A DNA stretch of 64,000 nucleotides from DATIUV01 sp049322755 (GTDB lineage: Bacteria; Pseudomonadota; Gammaproteobacteria; Burkholderiales; UBA6910). Numbering within the stretch: position 1 is the first letter of the stretch; every line of letters starts with the position of its first letter. Location: contig JBMOQX010000034.1 of the NCBI GenBank assembly GCA_049322755.1, positions 1 through 64,000 of the forward strand, given 5' to 3'. Both the position numbers and the translations under genes were made by a program. Shown piece after piece: positions 28,040 through 36,721 of this stretch. Below the pieces are notes generated by a model. It had not been told where the DNA came from. It did not search any database and was given only the letters and a program-made list of their open reading frames with translations.

Positions 28040-29281
28040 TCAGTCATAGACGCGGGTGTCTTCGATGACCTTGCCGTCGTTGGGCAGGCTGCCCGGAGAC
28101 ACCAATACGGCCTCCCCGCGCAGCTTGGTGACGTCACGCATCGTCTCGGCGAGCGCCGTTCGCAGCGCCTCGCCGCCGGCCGCCGCGGCCTCGCAGCGCA
28201 GCACCATGCGGTCATTCCTGGCCGCGTCGTGCCCGATCACCAGGCGCGCGCGCTTCACCTCCGGATGGCGGCGGACGATCTCCGCCACCTGGCCGGGATG
28301 GACGAACATGCCCCGCACTTTCGCCGTCTGGTCGGCACGTCCCAGCCACCCGCGGATGCGCCGGTTGGTGCGGCCACAGGGGCTCGCGCCCGGCAGCACC
28401 GCCGACAGGTCGCCGGTGGCGAAGCGGATCAGCGGGTAGTCGGGATTGAGTGTCGTCACCACCACTTCGCCCACCTCGCCGTCCGCCACCGGGTCCCCGG
28501 TACCCGGTCTCACGATCTCCAGGATTACACCCTCGTCCACGATCAGTCCCTCCATGGCGGCCGATTCGTAGGCGATCAGTCCCAGGTCGGCCGACGCGTA
28601 GCACTGCCGCGTCGCGACGCCGCGCCCGGCGAGCGCGCTTCTCAGGCTCGCCGGCAGCGCTTCGCCCGACACCAGCGCCTTCTTCAGGCTCGCGATGTCG
28701 GCGCCCAGCTCGTCGGCCTTCTCGCAGAGGATCTTGAGAAACGACGGCGTGCCGCCGTAGCCGTCGGCCCGCAGTGCCGCCATCGCCTGGACCTGCAGCT
28801 CGGTCTGGCCGACGCCGCCGGGGAACACCCGGCAGCCCAGCGCGCGCGCACCGCTGTCGACCATGAAGCCGGCGGGCGTGAAGTGATAGGAAAAGGTGTT
28901 GTGCACCAGTTCGCCGCGGCGAAACCCGGCGGCGAACAGCGCCCGGGCGAAGCGCCACCAGTCGGCGCCGCGGCCCTCGGGATCGAAGATCGGTCCGGGG
29001 GAGGCGAAGATGCGGCCGATCGCGCCCTCCGCCGTGTTCGCCAGCCCGCCAAACGGCGGCTCGGCCTGCTGCCGCTCGGTCAGCTGGGATTTGCGCGTGA
29101 GCGGCAGCCGCGCCAGGTCCGCGCGCGAGCGAATCTCGCGGCCGTCCACGTCCGCCAGCAGGCGGCCATAGGCCGGCGCCACCCGCCGGGCGTGATCCAC
29201 CTGCGCCGCCAGCGCCGCCATCAGCGCCTGCTCGCGCAGCTCGGGGTCGCGGGTTTCGAGGGCGTCGAAGTGCTCGGACAT
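28040..29281 (-). CDS. Phenylacetate-CoA-ligase-like protein with degenerate AMP-binding loop
   Basis: A PaaK-family (COG1541) protein of 413 residues. Conserved parts include HNTFSYHFTPAGFMVDSGA, YGGTPSFLK and a C-terminal GMFVHPGQVAEIVRRHPEVK. Where PaaK enzymes have a Ser/Thr/Gly-rich ATP loop (SSGTTGKP), this protein reads FASPGPIFDPEGRG, so ATP use may be altered. It is the last gene of the LIV-transporter cluster. It may activate an aromatic or carboxylic acid brought in by the transporter; the substrate is unknown. Confidence 0.8.
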   Translation of the reverse strand: MSEHFDALETRDPELREQALMAALAAQVDHARRVAPAYGRLLADVDGREIRSRADLARLPLTRKSQLTERQQAEPPFGGLANTAEGAIGRIFASPGPIFDPEGRGADWWRFARALFAAGFRRGELVHNTFSYHFTPAGFMVDSGARALGCRVFPGGVGQTELQVQAMAALRADGYGGTPSFLKILCEKADELGADIASLKKALVSGEALPASLRSALAGRGVATRQCYASADLGLIAYESAAMEGLIVDEGVILEIVRPGTGDPVADGEVGEVVVTTLNPDYPLIRFATGDLSAVLPGASPCGRTNRRIRGWLGRADQTAKVRGMFVHPGQVAEIVRRHPEVKRARLVIGHDAARNDRMVLRCEAAAAGGEALRTALAETMRDVTKLRGEAVLVSPGSLPNDGKVIEDTRVYD

Positions 29282-29370
29282 GGCGGATCAGTTCACAGGG
29301 CGGCGGCACCCGGTTCCCGTAACGGCGGCCGGTATGCGGACATGGACGGGGCGGCGCCGGCGGCGCCGCG

Positions 29371-30210
29371 TCAGGCCAGCCAGCGCTTGCGCCGGCGGTA
29401 ATGCTTGACGTCGCGAAAGCTCTTGCGGCCCGCCGTGGACAGCCCGAGATAGAACTCCTTGACGTCCTCGTTGCTGGCCAGCGCCGCGGCCTCGCCGTCC
29501 ATCACCACGCGGCCGTTCTCGAGGATGTAGCCGTAATCCGCGAACCGCAGCGCCACCATGGTGTTCTGCTCCGCCAGCAGGAAGCTCACCCGCTCCTTTT
29601 CGTTGAGGTTCTTCACGATGCTGAAGATCTCCTCCACGATCTGGGGCGCAAGGCCCATGGACGGCTCGTCCAGCAGGATCATGGTGGGCCGCGCCATCAG
29701 CGCGCGGCCCACCGCGGTCATCTGCTGCTCGCCGCCCGAGGTGAACCCGGCCATGGCGTGCCGCCGCTCCTTGAGCCGCGGGAAGTAGCTGTACACGCGC
29801 TCGAGGTCGGCGCGGATCTCGGCCCGGCTCGCCTTGCGCGTGAACGCGCCGGTCAGCAGGTTCTCCTCGACGGTCAGGTGGCCGAAGACGTGCCGGCCCT
29901 CCATCACCTGGATCACGCCGCGCCGCACCAGGTCCGGCGGCGTGAGATTGTCGATGCGCTCGCCGCGGAATTCGACCGAGCCCTTGGTCACCTCGCCGCG
30001 CTCCGCCCGCAGCAGGTTGGAAATGGCCTTCAGCGTCGTGCTCTTGCCGGCGCCGTTGGCGCCCAGCAGCGCCACGATGCGGCCATCCGGCACCTCGAGG
30101 GAAACGCCCTTGAGGACCAGGATGACGTGATCGTAGATGACCTCGATGTTGTTCACCGACAGCAGGAACGGGCTGGCCGCTGCGGCGGCGGTGGATTCTG
30201 CGTATGGCAT
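29371..30210 (-). CDS. livF: LIV-type ABC transporter ATP-binding protein (LivF-like)
   Basis: One of two ATPases of a branched-chain-amino-acid-type (HAAT) importer, 279 residues. Walker A is GANGAGKSTTLKAI, the signature is TSGGEQQMTAVGRALM, and Walker B is TMILLDEPSMGLAP. A C-terminal extension (LSTAGRKSFRDVKHYRRRKRWLA) is basic. It lies 80 bp downstream of the substrate-binding protein gene, past a perfect hairpin. These transporters also carry amides, aromatic acids and other carboxylates, so the substrate is not certain. Confidence 0.92.
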   Translation of the reverse strand: MPYAESTAAAAASPFLLSVNNIEVIYDHVILVLKGVSLEVPDGRIVALLGANGAGKSTTLKAISNLLRAERGEVTKGSVEFRGERIDNLTPPDLVRRGVIQVMEGRHVFGHLTVEENLLTGAFTRKASRAEIRADLERVYSYFPRLKERRHAMAGFTSGGEQQMTAVGRALMARPTMILLDEPSMGLAPQIVEEIFSIVKNLNEKERVSFLLAEQNTMVALRFADYGYILENGRVVMDGEAAALASNEDVKEFYLGLSTAGRKSFRDVKHYRRRKRWLA

Positions 30211-30240
30211 GTCTTTCCGGTTCGGTCAGAGCGCCCGGAG

Positions 30241-30272
30241 AAACCGTCTTCGGCCGCAGCCGAAGACGGTTT
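30241..30272 (-). terminator. Perfect 14-bp hairpin between livK and livF
   Basis: AAACCGTCTTCGGC and its exact complement enclose a 4-nt loop, 18 bp beyond the livK-like stop codon. A/T at the base of the stem gives partial terminator character. In transporter operons such a structure typically protects or partly terminates the message, so that the binding protein is made in excess over the ATPase. The hairpin is certain; its role is inferred. Confidence 0.75.
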
Positions 30273-30290
30273 GACCCGGCCCTCGTCAGG

Positions 30291-31652
30291 TCACTTCTCT
30301 TTCGAGCAGTCCCGCGGCGTGATCTTCTTCTCCGCCGCGTACTTGGCGGCGGAGGCCTCGATCATCGGCCGCACGATGTCCTGGTCGGACGCGATCCAGT
30401 CCGTGATCACGACCCAGCGCTCGCCGTTCCACTGCTGGAACTTGACCGCGCCGCCGCCCTCATGGTCCAGGCACGAGGCCTTGATCGGCTGCATCAGGCC
30501 ATACGCCCCCAGCTGCTTGATGCGCTTGTCGTCGATGTTGAGGTTCTCGATGCCCCAGCGCACCTGCTCGCCGGTGAGCGGCTTGCCCTTGCCGAACTTC
30601 TCCTGCGCGGTGCGCACCGCCTCCGCCGTGACGATGCCCTGGATCACGCCGCGGTTGTAGTAAATGGTGCCGATGCGGCTCGGATCGGCCAGGTTGCCCT
30701 TCTTGGCGCCGGTATAGAGGTGCTTCTCGATGTCCTGGATCACCGGGAAGTCCTTGCCCGACGGATGGAAGCCGGCCGCGATCAGGCCCTTGGCCGCGTC
30801 GCCGGCCGGAATCACGTCTTCCTCGGCGCCGCTCCACCACACGCCGACGATCCGGTCGGCCGGGTAGCCCACCTTCTGCGCGGTCCGCAGCGCTGTCGGG
30901 TTCATCACCCCCCAGCCCCGCAGGATCACCCAGTCGGGTTTGTAGCGGCGGATCTCCAGCCACTGCGACTGCTGCTCGTTGCCCGGGTGCGGGACTTCCA
31001 GGTGCTTGACCTCGAAGCCGTACTTTTTGGCCTGGACGTCCAGCACCGGGATCGTCTCCTTGCCGTAGGCCGAGCCGTGGTAGAGGTTGACGATCTTCTT
31101 GCCCTTGAGCTTGTCCATGCCGCCTTCGCGCTCGCCGATGAACTTGATCTTGGCGGTGCTCTGGCTCCAGTAGTTGGTGCCCAGCGGGAAGATGTAGGGG
31201 AAGACGCGGCCGTCGGAGGCGTCCGTGCGGCCGAAGCCCATGGAGATCACCGGGATCTTGTCGTTGGTGGCGCGATCGATGATGGAGTAGGTCACGCCGG
31301 TGGAGAGCACCGCGAACACCGTGGCGCCGGTGGGGCCCTTGCCCTTGAGGCGCTCGTAGCACTCGACGCCGCGGTCGTTCTTGTACTCGGTCTCGCACTC
31401 CTCCCAGGTGAACTTGACGCCGTTCACGCCGCCGTCACGCATGTTCAGCATGTTGAGGTAGTCGATGTAGCCGCCGAAATAGCTGATGCCGGCAGCGGCG
31501 TAGGGGCCGACCCGGTAGGACAGCATCGGCACGAACTGCTCCTTGGCCTGCGCCATTGCAGGTGGAGCGACCAGTGCTGCACCTGCGATGCCGGCGGCGA
31601 CCAGCCCGGCCACCAGGCCGCGGCGTCCAAAAGTTCCGCTTTTCATTCTCAA
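30291..31652 (-). CDS. livK: ABC transporter periplasmic substrate-binding protein (LivK/HAAT type)
   Basis: A type I periplasmic binding protein of 453 residues, longer than LivK of E. coli. The N-terminus is a signal peptide with an Arg pair (FGRRGLVAGLVAAG) and likely cleavage after PPAMAQA. The mature part has LSYRVGPYAAAGISYFGGYIDYLN and a long C-terminal lobe. The family binds branched-chain amino acids, amides or aromatic/aliphatic acids. The flanking CoA ligases suggest an organic acid rather than leucine, but this is inference. Confidence 0.88.
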   Translation of the reverse strand: MRMKSGTFGRRGLVAGLVAAGIAGAALVAPPAMAQAKEQFVPMLSYRVGPYAAAGISYFGGYIDYLNMLNMRDGGVNGVKFTWEECETEYKNDRGVECYERLKGKGPTGATVFAVLSTGVTYSIIDRATNDKIPVISMGFGRTDASDGRVFPYIFPLGTNYWSQSTAKIKFIGEREGGMDKLKGKKIVNLYHGSAYGKETIPVLDVQAKKYGFEVKHLEVPHPGNEQQSQWLEIRRYKPDWVILRGWGVMNPTALRTAQKVGYPADRIVGVWWSGAEEDVIPAGDAAKGLIAAGFHPSGKDFPVIQDIEKHLYTGAKKGNLADPSRIGTIYYNRGVIQGIVTAEAVRTAQEKFGKGKPLTGEQVRWGIENLNIDDKRIKQLGAYGLMQPIKASCLDHEGGGAVKFQQWNGERWVVITDWIASDQDIVRPMIEASAAKYAAEKKITPRDCSKEK

Positions 31653-31751
31653 TTCCTCCTGTCTAAGGTGGTGATAAACGCGAACCTGCGTGGGATCGCT
31701 TTCTTCTGCTGCTCACGCAATATACTCCGCGCGCAGCCATACACGAAACCG

Positions 31752-32819
31752 TCAGTGGGGGAACGGCCACAGCCGCAGCTTTTCCTTGCCGATCTGCCAC
31801 AACCGGGCGAGCCCGTTGGGCTCCACCGCCAGGAAGAAGATGATCAGCCCGCCGAAGATGATGAGTTCGGTGTTGGAGAGAATCGCGGTGGGCACCGCGC
31901 CGCCGAACAGGGCGTGGGCGATCAGGTTGAGCAGGATGGGCAGCAGGATGATGAAGGCCGCGCCCAGGAACGCCCCCAAGATGGTGCCCAGCCCGCCGAT
32001 GATGATCATGAACAGGATCTGGAACGAGCGGTTGAGGTCGAACGCCTGCGGCTCCACCGCGCCCAGGTAGGCGTAGGCGTAGAGCGCGCCGGCGACCCCG
32101 CAATAGAACGAGCTGATGGCGAACGCCAGCAGCTTGGTCTTGAGCATCGGGATGCCGATCACCTCGGCGGCCACGTCCATGTCCCTGATCGCCATGAACG
32201 CGCGCCCGGTCTTGGAGCGCATCAGGTTCTTTGCCAGCAGCGCCATCACCGTGACGATGGTGAGCGTCAGCAGGTATTTCTTGAGCGGCGTGTCGAACGC
32301 CACGCCGAGCATGGCCATGGGCTGCGCGTCGATCACGCCCGAAGGACTGTAGTTGGTGAACCAGCCGAACTTGGTCAAGGCCCACTCGATGAAGAACTGC
32401 GCCGCTAGGGTCGCCACCGAAAGGTAGAAGCCCTTGATGCGCAGCGACGGCAGTCCGAAAACGATTCCGACCGCCGCTGCGGTGAGACCCGCGAGGAAGA
32501 ACGCCAGCAGAAACGGCATGCCGTCGACGCGCAGGATGAAATTGTAGGTCGCAAAAGCGCCGACTGCCATGAATCCGGCGGTGCCCAGGGATACCTGCCC
32601 GGCGTAGCCGGTGAGGATGTTGAGCCCCAGTGCCGCCAGCGACAGCACCAGAAACGGAATCATGATCCCCGTGAACAGGTAGTCCGAGCCCATCCACGGC
32701 ACCACGAGGTACGCCAGCGCCAGGATGACGAAAAACCCGATCCGGTCCTGGCGGATCGGAAAGATCTGCGCGTCGGTGGTGTAGCTGGTCTTGAACTGGC
32801 CGGCTTCGCGGTAAAACAT
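31752..32819 (-). CDS. livM: LIV-type ABC transporter permease (LivM-like)
   Basis: A polytopic inner-membrane permease of 355 residues with about nine to ten helices. Family motifs include LNILTGYAGQVSLGTAGFMAVGAFA and the coupling-loop segment SKTGRAFMAIRDMDVAAEVIGI. It sits between livH and the substrate-binding protein gene. The gap to livH is filled by an inverted repeat, so co-transcription through a large stem-loop is expected. Confidence 0.92.
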   Translation of the reverse strand: MFYREAGQFKTSYTTDAQIFPIRQDRIGFFVILALAYLVVPWMGSDYLFTGIMIPFLVLSLAALGLNILTGYAGQVSLGTAGFMAVGAFATYNFILRVDGMPFLLAFFLAGLTAAAVGIVFGLPSLRIKGFYLSVATLAAQFFIEWALTKFGWFTNYSPSGVIDAQPMAMLGVAFDTPLKKYLLTLTIVTVMALLAKNLMRSKTGRAFMAIRDMDVAAEVIGIPMLKTKLLAFAISSFYCGVAGALYAYAYLGAVEPQAFDLNRSFQILFMIIIGGLGTILGAFLGAAFIILLPILLNLIAHALFGGAVPTAILSNTELIIFGGLIIFFLAVEPNGLARLWQIGKEKLRLWPFPH

Positions 32820-32829
32820 GCTAGACCCT

Positions 32830-32932
32830 GTGAATGATGAAGGGTGAACGGTGAGCCGAAGTGCCGGAGCGCGGCTCCGGGTGATGTGTCTTACGCTTCA
32901 TCATGGGCCATTCACCGTTCACCATTCACCAT
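32830..32932. repeat. GGTGAA-type imperfect inverted repeat, copy 2
   Basis: The left arm (32830-32855, TGAATGATGAAGGGTGAACG and onward) pairs imperfectly with the right arm (about 32897-32932, ATTCACCGTTCACCATTCAC). The spacer holds a small GC hairpin (CCGGAGCGCGGCTCCGG at about 32864-32880). The element fills the livH-livM gap. Its plan (short G-rich units, complementary arm, spacer of 40-50 bp, in an operon gap) resembles the element at 10361-10462. Confidence 0.65.
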
Positions 32933-32946
32933 TTGCCGGTCACTCG

Positions 32947-33828
32947 TCACACCCGCTCGATGCGCTTCTCGCCGAACAGCCCTTCCGGCCGCACCAGCAG
33001 GAACAGCATGGCGAACACGTAGGGGAACCAGTTCTCGATGCCGCCGCCCACGTAGGGGCCGATATAGACTTCGGCGAGCTTCTCGGTGGCGCCGATGATG
33101 AGGCCGCCGACGATGGCGCCAGGCACGGAGGTGAACCCGCCCAGGATCAGGACCGGCAGCGCCTTGAGGGCAAGAAACGTCAAGGCGAACTGCACGCCGA
33201 CGCGGGCGCCCCAGAGCATGCCCGTCACCAGCGCCACCAGCCCCGCCACCGCCCACACGATCGCCCAGATCTGCTGCAGCGGGATGCCCACCGATTGAGC
33301 GGCCTGGTGGTCGTCCGCCACTGCCCGCAGCGCGCGGCCGATGCGGGTCTTGCTGAAAAACAGCGCCAGCGCCGTCACCATCACCGCCGCCGTCCCTGCG
33401 GCGAACAGATCGAACTGACTGATCAGTATGCCCTCGATCTCCAGCGGCACGTCGGCGATGCCCAGGTCGAGGCCGTGCACCGATGCGCCCCAGAACAGCT
33501 GCGCCACGCCCTCGATGACGAACGTCAGGCCCAGCGTGGCCATGAACAGCGTGATCTCCGGCTGGTTCACCAGCGGGCGCAGCACGATGCGCTCGGTGAG
33601 GATGCCCACCACCACCATGATGGCCAGGGTCGCCGCCATCGCCAGCCAGAAGTTCCAGCCGTAATTCAGCAGGCTGACGAACGTCAGCGCGGCGAAGAAC
33701 ACCATCGCGCCCTGGGCGAAGTTGAACACCCCGGAGGCCTTGTAGATCAGCACGAAGCCGAGCGCCACCAGCGAGTACATGACCCCCGCCAGCAGCCCGC
33801 CGATCAGCACTTCGAAGAAAAACGCCAT
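32947..33828 (-). CDS. livH: LIV-type ABC transporter permease (LivH-like)
   Basis: A polytopic permease of 293 residues with about eight helices. Family segments are GLLAGVMYSLVALGFVLIYKASGVFNFAQGAM near the N-terminus and the coupling loop SKTRIGRALRAVADDHQAAQSVGI. It pairs with LivM to form the membrane channel of the importer. It starts 21 bp after the livG stop. Confidence 0.92.
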   Translation of the reverse strand: MAFFFEVLIGGLLAGVMYSLVALGFVLIYKASGVFNFAQGAMVFFAALTFVSLLNYGWNFWLAMAATLAIMVVVGILTERIVLRPLVNQPEITLFMATLGLTFVIEGVAQLFWGASVHGLDLGIADVPLEIEGILISQFDLFAAGTAAVMVTALALFFSKTRIGRALRAVADDHQAAQSVGIPLQQIWAIVWAVAGLVALVTGMLWGARVGVQFALTFLALKALPVLILGGFTSVPGAIVGGLIIGATEKLAEVYIGPYVGGGIENWFPYVFAMLFLLVRPEGLFGEKRIERV

Positions 33829-33849
33829 GTCGCGTCCCCTGCGCCCGGG

Positions 33850-34638
33850 TCAGTGGGCGACGCCCAGGTAGGCGTCGATGACCGCCTGGTTGCTGCGCAC
33901 CGCGTCCGGATTGCCTTCGGCGATCTTGCGGCCGTAGTCGAGCACCACCACCCGGTCGGAAATGTCCATCACCACGCCCATGTCGTGCTCGATCAGGACG
34001 ATGGTGGTGCCGAATTCGTCGTTCACGTCCAGCACGAAACGGCACATGTCCTGTTTTTCCTCGACGTTCATCCCCGCCATGGGCTCGTCCAGCAGCAGCA
34101 GCTTCGGCTCCGCCGCCAGTGCGCGTCCCAGCTCGACGCGTTTCTGCAGCCCGTAGGGCAGGCGCCCGACCGGGGTCTTGCGGATGTGCTGGATCTCGAG
34201 GAAGTCGATGATCTCCTCCACCTTGCGCCGGTTCGCGACCTCCTCGCTGCGGGCGCGGCCGAAGTAGAGCGCGTGCTCGAGGAAGTTGGTGCGCATATGC
34301 AGATTGCGCCCGGTCATGATGTTGTCGAGCACGCTCATGCCCTTGAACAGCGCGATGTTCTGGAAGGTGCGTGCGATGCCCTGGGCGGCGGCCTCGTGGG
34401 GTCGCACGCGCTTGCGCGTCCGCCCGAGAAAGGTGACCGTGCCCTCCTGCGGATGGTAGACGCCGTTCACCACGTTGAGCATCGAGCTCTTGCCCGCGCC
34501 GTTGGGCCCGATGATGGCCAGGATCTGGTGCTCGCGCACCTCGAAGGACACGTTCTGCAGCGCCTTCACGCCGCCGAACGAGAGCGAGATGTCCTGCACC
34601 GAGAGGATGGCGGCGTCGATGGCGCGGGGCGCGGTCAT
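33850..34638 (-). CDS. livG: LIV-type ABC transporter ATP-binding protein (LivG-like)
   Basis: The second ATPase of the importer, 262 residues. Walker A is GPNGAGKSSMLNVV, the signature region LPYGLQKRVELGRALAAEP, and Walker B LLLLDEPMAGMN. The LivG-type EHDMGVVMDISDRVVVLDYG switch region is present. It begins immediately after the upstream acyl-CoA synthetase stop codon with no gap, implying tight co-translation. Confidence 0.93.
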   Translation of the reverse strand: MTAPRAIDAAILSVQDISLSFGGVKALQNVSFEVREHQILAIIGPNGAGKSSMLNVVNGVYHPQEGTVTFLGRTRKRVRPHEAAAQGIARTFQNIALFKGMSVLDNIMTGRNLHMRTNFLEHALYFGRARSEEVANRRKVEEIIDFLEIQHIRKTPVGRLPYGLQKRVELGRALAAEPKLLLLDEPMAGMNVEEKQDMCRFVLDVNDEFGTTIVLIEHDMGVVMDISDRVVVLDYGRKIAEGNPDAVRSNQAVIDAYLGVAH

Positions 34639-36618
34639 TCAGGAGACCTTCCGCGCCAGGTCCACGCTGTAGGTCTCGGCCTCGGCGATGCGCAGGGTGG
34701 CGCTGATGGTGCCGGTACGCCCGTCCTCGAACTTGACCTGGGTTTCGATGTAACACTCGCTCTTGCCCGCGTAGAGCGCGTCGATCAGCACCGCGTACTT
34801 GTCGGCGACGAAGCCGCGGCGCACCTTGCGCGTGCGCGTGATCTCGCCGTCGTCCGGATCCAGTTCCTTGTGCAGGATCAGGAAGCGGTGGATCTGCGAG
34901 CCGCCCAGCTTGGGGTCGACGGAAAGGTCGCGGTTGACGTGCTCGATGCATTCGCGGATCAGCTCGTACACCGGCGCCTGCGCCGCCAGGTCGGTATAGC
35001 CGGAGTAGGCGAGGTTGCGCCGCTCGGCCCAGTTGCCCACCGCATCCATGTCGATGTTGATGAAGGCGCAGACCATGTCCCGGCCGTGGCCGAAAGCCAC
35101 TGCCTCCTTGATGTAGGGGAAGAACTTGAGCTTGTTCTCGAGATACTTGGGCGCGAACAGCGTGCCGTCGGTGAGCTTGCCCACGTCCCTGGCGCGGTCG
35201 ATGATCTTCAGGTGGCCATCCGCGTCGAAGTAGCCGGCGTCGCCGGTGCGGAACCAGCCGTCCGGGGTCTTGGCCTCGGCGGTGGCGTCCGGGTTCTTGT
35301 AGTACGCACGGAACAGTCCCGGGCTGCGGATGAGGATCTCGCCGCTGTCCGTCACCTTGAGCTCGACGCCGCGCACCGGCGGGCCGACGGTGTCCGGCTT
35401 GACCTGGCCGTTGGGCTGCACGCACACGAACACCGAGGTCTCGGTGGAGCCGTAGAGCTGCTTGAGGTTTACGCCGATGGAGCGGAAAAACACGAACAGG
35501 TCCGGGCCGATCGCCTCGCCCGCGGTGTACGCCACCTTGATGCGGCTCATGCCCAGTACGTTGCGCAGCGGACCGTAGACCGCCAGGTTGCCGACCGCGT
35601 ACAGCAGCCGGTCGACGAAGCCCACACGGGCGTCGCCATCCAGGATCCGGGCGCCCACCCGCCGTGCCAGCGCCATGAAGTAGCCGTACAGCGCCTGCTT
35701 CAGGCGGCTGGCGTCCTCCATGCGGATGGTCACCTGGGTCAACAGCGCCTCCAGCACCCGCGGCGGCGCAAAATAGTAGGTCGGCCCGATTTCGCGCATG
35801 TCGGTCATCACCGTTTCCGCGGATTCGGGACAGCTCACGCAGAAGCCCACGACATAGGGCTGGGTGTAGGAGAAGATGTTCTGGCCGATCCACGCCATCG
35901 GCAGGTAGGCCAGCACCTCCTCGTCGGCCGTGAGGCCCTCCATGTCCGCACCGGCCCGGCCGGCGCTGATAAGATTGTGGTGCGTGAGAATCACGCCCTT
36001 CGGATGCCCGGTGGTGCCCGAGGTGTAGAACATCGCGGCGGTATCTTCGGGGCTGCCCTTGGCCACTTCCGCTTCGAAAAACCCCGGATTGCGCTGCGCG
36101 AACTCCCGGCCCAGCACCTGCAGGCTGGTGAAGCTCATCAGCTCCGGCTGGGCGTAGTGGCGCAACCCGCGCGGGTCGTCGTAGACGATGTGCTTGAGCT
36201 GCGGGCACTGGGGCATGATCTCCAGGAGCTTGTCCACCTGCTCCTGGTCCTCGACGATGGCGAAGGCGATCTCGGCGTTCTCGAACACGAACGCCATCTC
36301 CTGGGCCACGGCATCCTGGTAGAGGGGGACCGGAACGCCACCCAGCGCCTGGGCCGCCACCACCGTCCAGTACAGCCGCGGGCGGTTCTCGCCGATGATC
36401 GCCAGGTTCATGCCGCGCTTGAAACCCTGGGCCGCCAGCCCGCACGCCAGGGCCCGGACCTCGTCGGCCACCTGGGACCAGGTCCAGCTCTGCCAGATCC
36501 CGAGATCCTTTTCCCGAATGGCGGGGCGCTCGCCGCGGACCGCGGCGTGATGGAGGAGCAGCTTCGGGAAGGTATCGGCGCCGGACGCAGGCGCACCTTC
36601 CCCGGGGTGCGTGGACAT
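34639..36618 (-). CDS. AMP-forming acyl-CoA synthetase (long-chain type)
   Basis: An ANL-superfamily acid:CoA ligase of 659 residues, the length of long-chain-type synthetases. The P-loop motif is FYTSGTTGHPKGVILTHHN, adenine motif LYGSTETS, and hinge GDAGYFDADGHLKIIDRARD. It heads the minus-strand ligase-transporter cluster and abuts livG. This linkage, also seen in other betaproteobacteria, suggests that an acid taken up by the transporter is activated on entry. Substrate chain length or aromaticity cannot be told from the sequence. Confidence 0.88.
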   Translation of the reverse strand: MSTHPGEGAPASGADTFPKLLLHHAAVRGERPAIREKDLGIWQSWTWSQVADEVRALACGLAAQGFKRGMNLAIIGENRPRLYWTVVAAQALGGVPVPLYQDAVAQEMAFVFENAEIAFAIVEDQEQVDKLLEIMPQCPQLKHIVYDDPRGLRHYAQPELMSFTSLQVLGREFAQRNPGFFEAEVAKGSPEDTAAMFYTSGTTGHPKGVILTHHNLISAGRAGADMEGLTADEEVLAYLPMAWIGQNIFSYTQPYVVGFCVSCPESAETVMTDMREIGPTYYFAPPRVLEALLTQVTIRMEDASRLKQALYGYFMALARRVGARILDGDARVGFVDRLLYAVGNLAVYGPLRNVLGMSRIKVAYTAGEAIGPDLFVFFRSIGVNLKQLYGSTETSVFVCVQPNGQVKPDTVGPPVRGVELKVTDSGEILIRSPGLFRAYYKNPDATAEAKTPDGWFRTGDAGYFDADGHLKIIDRARDVGKLTDGTLFAPKYLENKLKFFPYIKEAVAFGHGRDMVCAFINIDMDAVGNWAERRNLAYSGYTDLAAQAPVYELIRECIEHVNRDLSVDPKLGGSQIHRFLILHKELDPDDGEITRTRKVRRGFVADKYAVLIDALYAGKSECYIETQVKFEDGRTGTISATLRIAEAETYSVDLARKVS

Positions 36619-36721
36619 CTCTCTCCTTCCTCAGCTGGCGGGGCGGCGGCTCTGGCGGCCGCCTGTCATGGATCGGGCGCGACGTGTCGGCGTGCCCCGC
36701 GAATGCCTTTTTACCTGATTA

